From Bog-793 sp963823945 (GTDB lineage Bacteria > Actinomycetota > Acidimicrobiia > Acidimicrobiales > Bog-793): DNA of 64,000 nt. The position numbers and the translations under genes were made by a program. Location of the stretch: contig CAWGNK010000014.1 in the NCBI GenBank assembly GCA_963823945.1, positions 62,001 through 126,000 on the forward strand, given 5' to 3'. Positions 49,457-58,574 of this stretch are shown piece by piece. The stretch's first letter is position 1. Each line of letters begins with the position of its first letter. The notes under the pieces are model-generated. The model was not told the origin of the DNA. It did no database searches and worked only from the letters and a program-made list of their open reading frames with translations.

Positions 49457-49488
49457 GGCGCGAAGTGGAGGGCAGGGGAGCGGAGTCA
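49454..49488 (+). promoter_or_regulatory. MraZ-type operator: 10-bp periodic repeats
   Basis: AGTGG at 49454, AGTGG at 49464, AGGGG at 49474 and AGTCA at 49484 recur at an exact 10-bp period, overlapping the -10 box. MraZ is known to bind several short direct repeats spaced by one helical turn before its own gene, so autorepression of the cluster is expected. Confidence 0.65.
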
Positions 49489-49531
49489 CCCCAACGGCGA
49501 CCCGTGGTGATCAGAAGGAAGGACAACCACG

Positions 49532-49954
49532 TTGGGCCCCGAGAGCAGCTTCTTTGGAAGGTTCGAGCACTCTCTCGACTCTAAGTGCCGGCTGATTCTC
49601 CCTGCACGCTTCCGCAACCGCCTCGGCAACTACTGCTTCCTGACCCCGCATCTCGAGAACTGTGTCGCGATCTGGACGCCGGAGACCTTCCAGGCCGAGA
49701 TCGAACTCCGGGAGAAGTCCGCCGTCGACACCTGGTCGCGCAACCAGGTGCGCGAGTGGTCCTCGGCCATCGACGAGATGGCGATCGACGGCCAGGGCCG
49801 GATCCTCGTCGCCCCGGACCTGCGGGACCACGCCGGTCTCGTCCGCGAGGTGCTGGTCGTCGGGGTCATCGACCACGTCGAGTTGTGGTCCCCGGCGAAG
49901 TGGAACGCCAAGGAGCTCGCGCCGGACGGCGCGGGTGTCGCGACCGACGCGTGA
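49532..49954 (+). CDS. mraZ: Transcriptional regulator MraZ
   Basis: DNA-binding regulator of the division/cell-wall cluster, 140 residues with two SpoVT/AbrB-like swapped-hairpin halves. Seen: FFGRFEHSLDSKCRLILPARFR at the N-terminus (key residues D15, K18 and R20), and the second copy IDGQGRILVAPDLRDHAGL. Start TTG 49532, which is rare; it is supported by AAGGAAGGA at 49516-49524 and by the normal family beginning directly after it. The 10-bp-repeat operator lies about 45-80 bp upstream. Confidence 0.93.
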   Translation: MGPESSFFGRFEHSLDSKCRLILPARFRNRLGNYCFLTPHLENCVAIWTPETFQAEIELREKSAVDTWSRNQVREWSSAIDEMAIDGQGRILVAPDLRDHAGLVREVLVVGVIDHVELWSPAKWNAKELAPDGAGVATDA

Positions 49955-50163
49955 TCGTGCCGGTGACCGACCGTGTCCGCCTGCATCCTCATCGTGGGGT
50001 GCGCACGCCTCCGCACCACGTCTGCCCGCTATCGAACAACGTCCCCTGGCCCATCCGCAGCCTCCCGGCTGCGGCCAAGGATGGCCAGCATCAACCCCTC
50101 TCCGCCGATCTCCATCCGTTCTGCAGGGCGACCTTCGCCCGGCCAGCGGTCGGGGGGCTGCGG
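49955..50163 (+). ncRNA. Structured leader of rsmH, candidate mraW RNA motif
   Basis: A 209-nt gap between mraZ and rsmH folds strongly. A stem at 49993-50020 joins CGTGG to CCACG and TGCG to CGCA with a small bulge. The main stem 50047-50087 joins TGGCC-AT with AT-GGCCA and inside it CCGCAGCC (50055-50062) to GGCTGCGG (50067-50074) around the tetraloop TCCC. A third hairpin, GGGCGA/TCGCCC, is at 50126-50140. An RNA structure called the mraW motif is known before rsmH (mraW) in actinobacteria; position and clade fit, but I could not compare the consensus. GGGGGG at 50151-50156 is the likely ribosome site. Confidence 0.6.
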
Positions 50164-51138
50164 ATGAGCCAGGGGACGTTCCACACACCGGTCATGGTCG
50201 ACGAGGTCGTCGATCTCCTCGCCCCCGTGCCGGCCGGCGTCATCGTCGACGCGACGCTCGGCGGCGCCGGACACGCCGTGGCGATTCTCGCCAGTCGCGC
50301 CGACCTGGTTCTCGTGGGCATCGACCGTGACGGCGACGCCGTCGCCGAGGCGACGAGCCGGCTCGCCGGGTTCGGTGCCCGCGCCAGGGTGTACCACGCC
50401 CGGTTCGACGCACTCGACCAGGTGCTCGCGGCCGCCTTCCCCAAAGGCGCCGAGGCAGCGGGCGGCGTGTCGGCGGTCCTTTTCGACCTGGGGGTGAGCT
50501 CGCACCAGCTGGACGACCCGGCACGCGGGTTCTCGTACCGGGTCACCGCGCCGCTCGACATGCGCATGGACCGCGAGCTCTCAGTGAGCGCGCGGGACCT
50601 CGTGAACACCCTCGACGCCGACGCGCTCGCGCGCCTGTTCGCGGCGCACGGTGAGGAGCGCTTCGCCCATCGCATCGCCCGTGCGATCGTGCGCGAGCGC
50701 CCGCTCGACACGACGAGCGCCCTCGCGCAGCTGGTCGCGCAGTCCGTGCCGCCGGGGGCGCGGCGTCGGGGCAATCCCGCCGGCCGCGTGTTCCAGGCGC
50801 TGCGGGTCGCGGTCAACGAGGAGCTCGACCAGCTTCCCGTCGCCCTCGGAAAGGCCTTCGACGCGCTCGGCACCGGGGGCCGCATCGTCACCCTCGCCTA
50901 CCACTCCGGGGAGGACCGCCTCGTGAAGGAACGCTTCCGCACCTGGTCGAGCGGGGGCTGCACGTGCCCACCGGGCCTTCCCTGCGTCTGTGGGGCGCGC
51001 CCGACCGGTCGTCTGGTCACCCGGGGCGCGCGCCGCCCGTCGGCGGATGAGGTCGCGCGCAATCCCCGCGCCGCGGCCGCCCGATTGCGTGGCGTCGAGC
51101 GCCTGGCGGGCGACGACGCCGGGGCGGTGCGGCGATGA
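50164..51138 (+). CDS. rsmH: 16S rRNA (cytosine(1402)-N(4))-methyltransferase
   Basis: Methylates N4 of C1402 in the ribosomal P site with S-adenosylmethionine. 324 residues. Seen: HTPVMVDEVVDLL at the N-terminus, SAM loop VDATLGGAGHAVAIL, GIDRDGDA, VLFDLGVSSHQLDDPARGFSY split at its conserved DLGVSS, PLDMRMD, GRVFQALRVAVNEEL and YHSGEDRLVK. Second gene of the dcw cluster; ATG overlaps none of mraZ because of the 209-nt leader. The stop overlaps ftsL. Confidence 0.96.
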   Translation: MSQGTFHTPVMVDEVVDLLAPVPAGVIVDATLGGAGHAVAILASRADLVLVGIDRDGDAVAEATSRLAGFGARARVYHARFDALDQVLAAAFPKGAEAAGGVSAVLFDLGVSSHQLDDPARGFSYRVTAPLDMRMDRELSVSARDLVNTLDADALARLFAAHGEERFAHRIARAIVRERPLDTTSALAQLVAQSVPPGARRRGNPAGRVFQALRVAVNEELDQLPVALGKAFDALGTGGRIVTLAYHSGEDRLVKERFRTWSSGGCTCPPGLPCVCGARPTGRLVTRGARRPSADEVARNPRAAAARLRGVERLAGDDAGAVRR

Positions 51139-51575
51139 CGCCGGCCAGTGCCGCCCGGCTCGTCGCGCCGGCTCCCGGCGCGCAACCGGTTTCTGGCGCG
51201 CACGACGCCAACCGGGCCGGCCTGACGGTCCTCGGCCGAGCCGAGCTCGCCCAGCGCCGCCTGCGCCGCCGGGCGCGACTGGTCGTCGTCCTGGCGGTGA
51301 CCGTCGTCGCCGTCGCGCTCCTCGTCGTCGCCGCCGGGCAGGCCTTCGTCGCCACGCAGCAGGTCCGTCTGGACCGGCTCGATCGGGGGCTCGCCACCGC
51401 CGTCGCCCGGGACCAGAACCTGCAGCTCACACGGGCGCAGCTCGCCTCGCCGTCGCGCATCCTGCGCGTCGCCGAGCACGAGCTCGGCATGGTTGTGCCG
51501 AGGAACGTCACCTACCTCGTTCCTGTCAATCCCGACCGGTCCACCGCGCCCTCGGCGTCAAGGGCCGCGACGTGA
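51135..51575 (+). CDS. ftsL: Cell division protein FtsL-like
   Basis: A 146-residue bitopic protein: basic cytoplasmic N-terminus (QRRLRRRAR), one helix (LVVVLAVTVVAVALLVVAAG, about residues 49-68), then an extracellular coiled segment (VRLDRLDRGLATAVARDQN) and LASPSRILRVAEHELGMV. This matches FtsL by size, topology and position between rsmH and the class B PBP, although FtsL sequences are poorly conserved. It would bridge FtsQ and FtsW/FtsI in the divisome. ATGA overlap with rsmH; GTGA overlap with ftsI. Confidence 0.82.
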   Translation: MTPASAARLVAPAPGAQPVSGAHDANRAGLTVLGRAELAQRRLRRRARLVVVLAVTVVAVALLVVAAGQAFVATQQVRLDRLDRGLATAVARDQNLQLTRAQLASPSRILRVAEHELGMVVPRNVTYLVPVNPDRSTAPSASRAAT

Positions 51576-53323
51576 CGAGGCAGGTGCGGCGGGGGGGCGA
51601 CCGACGTAGTCCGGCGGCGCCGATCCGCCGGGCGCGCGTGCGCGTCCTCACGGTGCTGATGTCGCTCGCGGCGGTCGGTCTCGCGATCCGCCTCAGTGTC
51701 GTCCAGGTGGTCGACGCCGCCCGCTACACGGCCGGCGCGAGAAGCGAGGTCGAGCGGACGGTTGAGCTGCCCGCGACGCGGGGCACGATCTACGACAGCG
51801 CCGGCGACGTCCTTGCCGTCTCGGTCCCGCGTGCCACGCTGCTCGCCGATGACCTGCAGATCACCGCGCCCGCCTCCGAGGCGAGAAGGCTCGGGCACCT
51901 GCTCGGCGTTCCCACCGCCCGGCTGACGGCCGAACTGAGCGAGCGGAACGGGCACGTCGTCCTCGCCCGCGGCCTGGACGACGCCGTCGTGGCCGGGATC
52001 GAGAAGCACGACTTCGCGGGTCTCGCCTTCGTCGCCGACAGCGTGCGCGTCTCCACGGGCGGCGACGTCTTCCAACCGCTGCTCGGCGTGGTGAACACCA
52101 CCGGGGTGGGTTACGAAGGGATCGAGGAGGCGGACAACGGCCTGCTGGCCGGGCGGGCCGGCCGCGAGACCGTCGCGCTCGCGCCGGGGCGGTACGCGCT
52201 CCCCGGCAGGCCGACGCACCTGCTCGCCGCCCGACCGGGCACCGGGATCGTCCTCACGATCGACGAGCCGTTGCAGGTCGAGGTGACCAAGGACCTCGCC
52301 GCCCAGATACTCGCCACGCACGCCAGATCCGGCGTCGCCATCGTGATGGACGTCCACAGCGGGGCGATCCTCGCGATGGTGGACCTCGTAGTCGGGGCGC
52401 GCGGGCGGGTCGAGCCGGCGGCGACGAACCTCGCCGCCACGGCCGTCTACCAGCCCGGCTCCGTGATGAAGCTCGTCACGGTGATGGCCGCCCTGCAGGC
52501 CGGGCTGATCACGCCCTCGACGGTGTTCACCGTCCCCGACTCGATCGACGTCGGCGGCTACCGCTTCGCCGACGCCGAGGTCCACCCGACCGAGCAGCTC
52601 ACGGTGGCCCAGATCCTCGCGGTGTCCTCGAACGTCGGCACGATCGAGATCGCACAACGCCTCGGGCTCGCCCGGCTCGCCGCCGCGCTGTCGGCCCTCG
52701 GCTTCGGCCACCCGACCGGCCTCGGCTGGCCGGGGGAGTCAGCGGGGATCGTCGGTTCGCCGGCGACGTGGTTCGGCTCGGCCGCGGCGTCGGTGCCGAT
52801 CGGCACCGGCATCGCGGTGACGCCGCTCCAGGTGCTCGACGCCTACAACACGATCGCCAACGGCGGCGTGTCGGTGGCGCCGCATCTCGTCGCCGACACG
52901 GTGGGCGCCGGCGGGGCGGAGCGGGTGCTCGCGCCGGCAGCTGGCGTGCGGAAGGTGTCGGCCGCGACGGCCGCCGCGCTGGTGCCGATGCTGGAGGGGG
53001 TCGTCCAGGATGGAACGGCCGTGCTGGCGAACATCCCGGGGTACACGGTCGCCGGCAAGACGGGCACCGCGCAGGTCCCCGAGACGACGGGGCGCGGCTA
53101 CGTCGCCGGCGATTGGAACGCGACGTTCGTCGGATTCGTGCCCGCAAAGCACCCGCAACTCTCGGGGATCGTCGTACTGAACCACCCGACACCGATCTAC
53201 GGTGGACTCGTGTCCGCCCCCGTCTTTTCTCAGATCATGCGGTACGCACTGCGCCGCTTCGACATCCCGCCCTCGTCCGGGGCAACGCTCGTCGCGAACG
53301 TGAGCCCCACCCCGAAGCGGTGA
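51572..53323 (+). CDS. ftsI: Peptidoglycan transpeptidase FtsI (class B PBP)
   Basis: Septal transpeptidase working with FtsW. 583 residues. One N-terminal helix (about residues 24-45), the dimerisation domain opening LPATRGTIYDSAGDVLAVSV, and the transpeptidase domain with Ser297 in GSVMK, Ser352-Ser-Asn (SSN) and Lys496 in KTGTAQ. Active site complete. No PASTA repeats at the C-terminus. GTG start overlaps ftsL; stop overlaps murE. Confidence 0.94.
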   Translation: MTRQVRRGGDRRSPAAPIRRARVRVLTVLMSLAAVGLAIRLSVVQVVDAARYTAGARSEVERTVELPATRGTIYDSAGDVLAVSVPRATLLADDLQITAPASEARRLGHLLGVPTARLTAELSERNGHVVLARGLDDAVVAGIEKHDFAGLAFVADSVRVSTGGDVFQPLLGVVNTTGVGYEGIEEADNGLLAGRAGRETVALAPGRYALPGRPTHLLAARPGTGIVLTIDEPLQVEVTKDLAAQILATHARSGVAIVMDVHSGAILAMVDLVVGARGRVEPAATNLAATAVYQPGSVMKLVTVMAALQAGLITPSTVFTVPDSIDVGGYRFADAEVHPTEQLTVAQILAVSSNVGTIEIAQRLGLARLAAALSALGFGHPTGLGWPGESAGIVGSPATWFGSAAASVPIGTGIAVTPLQVLDAYNTIANGGVSVAPHLVADTVGAGGAERVLAPAAGVRKVSAATAAALVPMLEGVVQDGTAVLANIPGYTVAGKTGTAQVPETTGRGYVAGDWNATFVGFVPAKHPQLSGIVVLNHPTPIYGGLVSAPVFSQIMRYALRRFDIPPSSGATLVANVSPTPKR

Positions 53324-54839
53324 CGAGACCGACGACGCAGGGCGTGGACGCCGACCTCGTGGTCGCGCGGATCATCGAACGGGTCGCGCCGCTCGTCACG
53401 CTGGGCGGCCGTCGGCGCATGGCGATCAGCGGCGTCGTGTTCGACGACCGCGAGGCGGTCCCGGGGTCGCTGTTCTGCTGTCTCCCGGGCGCCCGGCGCG
53501 ACGGGCACGACTTCGCCGGCCTCGCGGCGGCGGCGGGTGCCGTGGCGTTCATCTGCGAGCACACGCTCGGCGCCGAGGTCGGCGATGCCCTTCAGCTCGT
53601 GGTCCCGCCCGGCACGGCGCGGATCGCGATGGCGCGGGCCGCCTGCGCCTTCTACGGCGACCCGGCATCAGCCCTCCACACCGTCGGGATCACCGGCACG
53701 AACGGCAAGACGACGACGACGTACCTCCTGCAGTCGATTCTCGAGCGGGCCGGCTGGCCGACCGGGGTGATCGGGACGCTCGACGGGGCGCGCACGACGC
53801 CCGAGTCGCCCCACCTGCAGCGGTCTCTGGCGGAGATGCGCGGCGCCGGTATGGCCGCGAGCGTCATGGAGGTGAGCTCACACGCCCTCGTGCAGCACCG
53901 GGTCGACGGGATCCGGTTCGACGTGGCGGTCTTCACGAACCTCTCGCGGGACCACCTCGACTACCACGAGACGCTCGAGGCGTACTTCGCGGCCAAAGCG
54001 AGGCTGTTCACCTCGGAACGGGCCCGTTTCGCCGTCGTCAACCGCGACGACGAGTTCGGCCGGCGTCTTTTCGACCGCGCCGAGATCCCGACGGTCTCGT
54101 TCTCACTGGACGACGTGCGTGATCTCCAGCTGGGCCTGACCGAGAGCAGCTTCCGGCTGGGCAAGCGGCTGGTGCAGCTCCACCTCGGCGGCGATTTCAA
54201 CGTCTCGAACGCGCTCGCCGCGGCGAGCGCGGCCCGGGCCCTCGGTGTCGAACCGGACGCCATCGTCGAGGGGCTCGGGCAGATGGAGGGGGTTCCCGGC
54301 CGGTTCGAGGCCATCGAGGGCGCGGGCGGGGTGATCGCGATCGTCGACTACGCCCACACCCCGGCCGGCCTCGAGAAGGTGCTGACCACGGTGCGCGCCG
54401 AACGCGCCGGGGCGGACGTGTCCCACCAGCCGGGCGTCATCGTCGTGTTCGGTTGCGGCGGGGACCGGGATCGCGGCAAGCGGCCCGTGATGGGCGCGGT
54501 CGCCTCGCGCCTCGCCGACGTCGTCGTGCTGACGACCGACAATCCGCGCAGCGAGGATCCGATCGCAGTCATCGAGGAGATCCGCGCCGGGATGTCCGGA
54601 CCCGCCAAGCTCGTCGTCGAGCCGAACCGCCGGACGGCGATCGCCGGGGCGCTGCGCGCCGCCCGGCCCGGCGACGTCGTGGTCGTGGCGGGCAAGGGCC
54701 ACGAGACGACGCAGCAGTTCGCCGACGTGACCCTGCACTTCAACGACCGGGAGGTCGTGCGCGCCGAGCTGGAGTGGGTCGAACGGCACCTCCGACACTC
54801 GGCAGGAGAGGCCAGACCGCGGGGCGTGGGGCGGCCTGA
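53320..54839 (+). CDS. murE: UDP-MurNAc-tripeptide synthetase MurE (3' end frameshifted)
   Basis: Adds meso-diaminopimelate to UDP-MurNAc-L-Ala-D-Glu. About 506 residues. Seen: GITGTNGKTTTTYLL with Lys130, MEVSSHAL, FTNLSRDHLDYH, VDYAHTPAGLE, and DNPRSEDP, the DNPR signature of meso-DAP rather than lysine enzymes. The frame has no stop before mraY and runs on through it. A TGA in the next frame at 54837-54839 overlaps the mraY ATG, as other junctions do, so one base was probably lost near 54818-54828, perhaps in GGGG of CGCGGGGCG (a fifth G gives PRGRGAA then stop). GTG start overlaps ftsI. Confidence 0.88.
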
Positions 54840-55873
54840 TGATCGCGATCTTCATGGCCGGCACCCTGGCCCTGCTGATTTCGGGCTTCGGGACCCCGAT
54901 CCTGCTGCGGGCGCTGGCGGACCGTCGCATCGGCCAGCAGATCAGACCGGACGGCCCGGCGATCCACATCGTGAAGGAAGGCACGCCGACGATGGGCGGG
55001 CTCGCGATCATCGTCGCCGCGACCACCGGGTACGTCCTCGGGCACCTCGACGGCAACGCGCCGTTCACCTGGGCGGGCGGATTCGTCATGTTCGCGCTCG
55101 TCGCCGCCGGGGCGATCGGCTTCGCCGACGACTGGCTGAAGGTGCGGCGCCAGCGCAGTCTCGGGCTGAACAAGCGCGGCAAGATCGTCCTGCAGCTGCT
55201 CCTCGGCGTCGCCTTCGCGCTCGCGGTCCAGCACTTCGCCCACGCCGACACGGTGATCTCGTTCACGCGCGCGAGTGTGCCGGGGGTCGCCCTCGGCACC
55301 GCGCTGTGGTTGGTCTGGGTGACCTTCATCCTGACGGCCGGGGCGAACGCCGTGAACCTGACCGACGGCCTCGACGGGCTCGCCGCGGGCGCCTGCGCCT
55401 TCACCTTCGCCGGGCTCACACTCATCGGCTACTGGCAGTACCGCCACGTGCAGATCTACCACGTGCACGCCGCCCTCGACCTCGCGCTCGTCGCCATCGC
55501 GATGGCCGGCGCCTGCGTGGGTTTCCTCTGGTGGAACGCGGCCCCGGCGCGCATCTTCATGGGGGACACGGGATCGCTGGCGATCGGGACCGCGCTCGCC
55601 TGCCTCGCCCTCGAGATGAACGTGCAGCTGCTCCTGCCCATCCTCGGCGGCCTGTTCGTCGTCGTCACGCTGTCGGTCGTCATCCAGGTGATCAGCTTCC
55701 GGGTCTTCCACACCCGGGTGTTCCGGATGGCGCCCATCCACCACCACTTCGAGCTCGCCGGTTGGCCCGAGACGACCGTGATCGTGCGGTTCTGGATCTT
55801 CTCGGCCCTGTGCACGGCGGTCGGGCTCGGCATCTTCTACGCCGACTTCCTCGGCGTGCGGGCGCTGCTGTGA
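54839..55873 (+). CDS. mraY: Phospho-MurNAc-pentapeptide translocase
   Basis: Makes lipid I on undecaprenyl phosphate. 344 residues, about ten helices. Catalytic and uridine-binding motifs: GTPTMGG near residue 49, FADDWLKV with its Asp pair, NAVNLTDGLDGLAAG, and FMGDTGSLA; HHHFELAGWPE is the periplasmic-loop His block. ATG overlaps the presumed murE stop. It lies directly after murE, with no murF between. Confidence 0.95.
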   Translation: MIAIFMAGTLALLISGFGTPILLRALADRRIGQQIRPDGPAIHIVKEGTPTMGGLAIIVAATTGYVLGHLDGNAPFTWAGGFVMFALVAAGAIGFADDWLKVRRQRSLGLNKRGKIVLQLLLGVAFALAVQHFAHADTVISFTRASVPGVALGTALWLVWVTFILTAGANAVNLTDGLDGLAAGACAFTFAGLTLIGYWQYRHVQIYHVHAALDLALVAIAMAGACVGFLWWNAAPARIFMGDTGSLAIGTALACLALEMNVQLLLPILGGLFVVVTLSVVIQVISFRVFHTRVFRMAPIHHHFELAGWPETTVIVRFWIFSALCTAVGLGIFYADFLGVRALL

Positions 55874-57252
55874 GCGGGCTCCACCCGGCCGGACCGGCCG
55901 TCGCGGGGCCGGTCGCGGTGATCGGCTTCGCCGTCACAGGCCAGGCGGTGGCGCGCGCGCTCGGGGCGATGGGCGTCGAGGTCGTGGCGGTCGAGGACGC
56001 GCCGACCCCGGCACGGGATGCGGCGGCGCACGAGCTCGGCGTCGAACTCGTCACGGCGCCGGACGCCGACAAGCTCGCCGCCACGGTGGGGCGCTGCGAG
56101 CTCGTCGTCGTCTCGCCCGGCGTTCCGCCGCGCCACCCGGTGTTCTCGCTCGTTGCCGCCGACCGGCTCGTCTCGGAGATCGAGCTCGCCTGGCGGATCT
56201 CGCCCATCCCGGTCGTGGCGGTGACGGGGACGAACGGCAAGACGACGGTGACGGACCTTGTGACGGCGATGCTCGTCGCCTCGGGGGTGCGCGCCGAAGC
56301 CTCCGGCAACATCGGCCGGCCGCTGATCGCGACCGTGACCGCCGGCCAGGCCGCGCTCGCGGTGGCGGAGGTCTCCTCGTTCCAGCTCGCGCTGAGCTCG
56401 TCGTTCCGTCCCCACGTCGCGACGTGGCTGAACGTCGCCGAGAACCATCTCGACTGGCACCGGTCGTTCGACGACTACGTGGCCGCCAAGGCCCGGATCT
56501 GGGCGAACCAGGACGCCACCGACGTCGCGTTGGCGAACGCCGACGATGCCGTCGTCATGGCCGCGGCGAGGGCGTCGCGAGCGCGGGTCGTCACGTTCGG
56601 CTCGACCGGCGACGGCTACCGGGTCGAGGGCACGTCTCTCGTCGCCCCCGACGGGACGCTGCTCGCGACGAGCGGCGATCTCGTGCGGGACCTGCCCCAT
56701 GACCGCCTGAACGCCCTGGCGGCGCTGGCGACCGCCCTCGAGGCGGGCGGCTCGCCCGACGGGTGCCGCCGCGCCCTGCGGGTGACGGGCCCGCCGGCCC
56801 ACCGCCTGACCCACGTCGCCACGGTCGACGGGGTGGAGTACTACGACGACTCGAAGGCGACCACCCCCGCCGCCGTGGCGGCCGCGGTGCGGGGCTTCTC
56901 CTCGGTGGTGCTCATCCTCGGCGGCCGCAACAAGGGGCTCGACCTGTCCGAGGTGCGGCGCGCCGTCGAGGGGACCCCGGGGCTGCGGGTGCGCGGCATC
57001 GTCGCGACCGGCGAGGCGGCGCCCGACGTCGCGGCGTTGTTCGCCCACGGCTACGAGGTCGCGACGGCCTCGTCGATGGGCGAGGCGGTCTCGGCCGCGG
57101 CGGGGCTGGCGCGACCCGGTGACGCGGTGCTGCTGTCGCCCGCCTGCGCGTCTTTCGACTCGTACGAGTCGTACGAGGCCCGTGGCGACGACTTCACGGC
57201 GACCGTGCGCGAGCTGGCGGCGCGCGCCGGCGCCCACCGCGTGGGGGCCTGA
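55870..57252 (+). CDS. murD: UDP-MurNAc-L-alanine:D-glutamate ligase
   Basis: Adds D-glutamate in the cytosol. 460 residues. N-terminal UDP-binding domain from GPVAVIGFAVTGQAVARAL, ATP motif TGTNGKTTVTDLV with Lys124, AEVSSFQL, LNVAENHLDWH, YYDDSKATTPAAV and a C-terminal ligase domain ending CASFDSYESYEARGDDF. GTG start overlaps mraY. Full length and intact. Confidence 0.95.
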   Translation: MSGLHPAGPAVAGPVAVIGFAVTGQAVARALGAMGVEVVAVEDAPTPARDAAAHELGVELVTAPDADKLAATVGRCELVVVSPGVPPRHPVFSLVAADRLVSEIELAWRISPIPVVAVTGTNGKTTVTDLVTAMLVASGVRAEASGNIGRPLIATVTAGQAALAVAEVSSFQLALSSSFRPHVATWLNVAENHLDWHRSFDDYVAAKARIWANQDATDVALANADDAVVMAAARASRARVVTFGSTGDGYRVEGTSLVAPDGTLLATSGDLVRDLPHDRLNALAALATALEAGGSPDGCRRALRVTGPPAHRLTHVATVDGVEYYDDSKATTPAAVAAAVRGFSSVVLILGGRNKGLDLSEVRRAVEGTPGLRVRGIVATGEAAPDVAALFAHGYEVATASSMGEAVSAAAGLARPGDAVLLSPACASFDSYESYEARGDDFTATVRELAARAGAHRVGA

Positions 57253-57254
57253 CC

Positions 57255-58574
57255 ATGGCGACGGGTGTCATCGAGCGGCGCGCGGCTCCCCGGCCGGCGG
57301 GGCGCGAGCACCCCGGGGCCGGCCGGTTGCGCCTCGTCTCGGGTGCGGCCGCCGCGCCCCGCGGCGATGTCGAGACGGCCCGGACGAGCCCGGCGCCCGC
57401 GCGCCCGCGCCCACGGCCGGCGGTTCTGGCGGCGCGGCGGGACGCGACGGCGCTCACCGCCCTCGTCATCGGGTTCTGCGTCCTCGGTCTCGTGATGGTG
57501 CTGTCGTCGTCGGTCGAGTCGATCGCGGACGACGGCTCGGCCTGGTCGGTCTTCGCCCACCAGGCGATGTGGATGAGCCTCGGTGCCGCCGTGTTCGTCG
57601 CGGCGACGCGTCTGCCGCTGCAGCTGTGGCGGCGGGCCGCGGTCCCGTTCCTTGTCTGCACGGTCCTCGCGCTGGTCGCGGTGCTCGTGCGAGGGATCGG
57701 CACCGTGCGGGCCGGATCCGCCCGCTGGATCGACCTCGGGCCGCTGCGCCTGCAGCCGTCGGAGTTCGCGAAGCTCGCCGCGGTCGTGTTCATCGCCGAC
57801 CTGCTGGCGCGGCGCCTCGGCCACGCGGGGGCGCAGGCGGAGGTCGTGCGCCCGGTGCTCATCGTGCTGGGCGTGCTCGCGATCCTCGTCGGCATCCAGC
57901 CCGACCTCGGGACGACGGCGGTCATCGTCGCGATCGGGGCGGTGCTGCTGTTCGCGGCGGGCGTGCCGGTGCGCCGAGTCCTCGGGATCGGGGGACTGTT
58001 CGCCATCGTCGGCGCCGGGCTGCTGTACCACACGTCGTACGGCAGGGCCCGGATCGAGGCGTTCCTGAACCCGTCGGCCCACGCCTCGACGACCGGCTAC
58101 CAGGTCGCCCAGTCCCTTCTCGCTCTCGGTTCCGGGCACTGGTTCGGGAGCGGGATCGGCAGCTCGCCGGCCGCGTGGGGCTACCTGCCGAACGCGAACT
58201 CCGATTTCATCTACGCGATCATCGGCAACAACTTCGGCCTCGTCGGGGCGATGGGCGTCCTGTGCGGGTTCTTGGCGCTCGGCTGGCTCGGTTTCCGGAT
58301 CGCCCGCCGCACCGAGGACCGCTTCGCCTCGCTCGTCGTCATCGGCGTCACGACCTGGATCGTCGTCCAGGCGTTCGTCAACATCGGCGGGGTCATCGGC
58401 GCCCTGCCGGAGACGGGCATCCCGTTGCCGTTCGTCTCCGCGGGGGGCTCCTCGCTCGTCGTTTTGCTCGCCGCGATGGGGTTGGTTGTCCGCATCGCCC
58501 GCCAGCCCGCGGCGAAGACTCTGGCGACCGCCGACGTGCGGCGCGCGCGACGACGTCTGCCGGCGGGGCGGTGA
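57255..58574 (+). CDS. ftsW: Lipid II polymerase FtsW (SEDS family)
   Basis: Septal peptidoglycan glycosyltransferase. 439 residues with a long cytoplasmic N-terminus rich in Arg, Ala and Pro (about 60 residues) and about ten helices. Seen: WIDLGPLRLQPSEFAKLA, the SEDS block QPDLGTTAV with the essential Asp, GYQVAQSLLALGSGHWFGSG, LPNANSDFIYAIIGN, and LPFVSAGGSSLV. ATG 2 bp after murD; stop overlaps murG. Confidence 0.95.
   Translation: MATGVIERRAAPRPAGREHPGAGRLRLVSGAAAAPRGDVETARTSPAPARPRPRPAVLAARRDATALTALVIGFCVLGLVMVLSSSVESIADDGSAWSVFAHQAMWMSLGAAVFVAATRLPLQLWRRAAVPFLVCTVLALVAVLVRGIGTVRAGSARWIDLGPLRLQPSEFAKLAAVVFIADLLARRLGHAGAQAEVVRPVLIVLGVLAILVGIQPDLGTTAVIVAIGAVLLFAAGVPVRRVLGIGGLFAIVGAGLLYHTSYGRARIEAFLNPSAHASTTGYQVAQSLLALGSGHWFGSGIGSSPAAWGYLPNANSDFIYAIIGNNFGLVGAMGVLCGFLALGWLGFRIARRTEDRFASLVVIGVTTWIVVQAFVNIGGVIGALPETGIPLPFVSAGGSSLVVLLAAMGLVVRIARQPAAKTLATADVRRARRRLPAGR

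Noticed and set aside
52768..57252. One open frame of 1494 codons joining murE to murD
   Set aside because: mraY lies inside it in another frame, and murE and murD merely share a frame; the missing murE stop is explained by a lost base.
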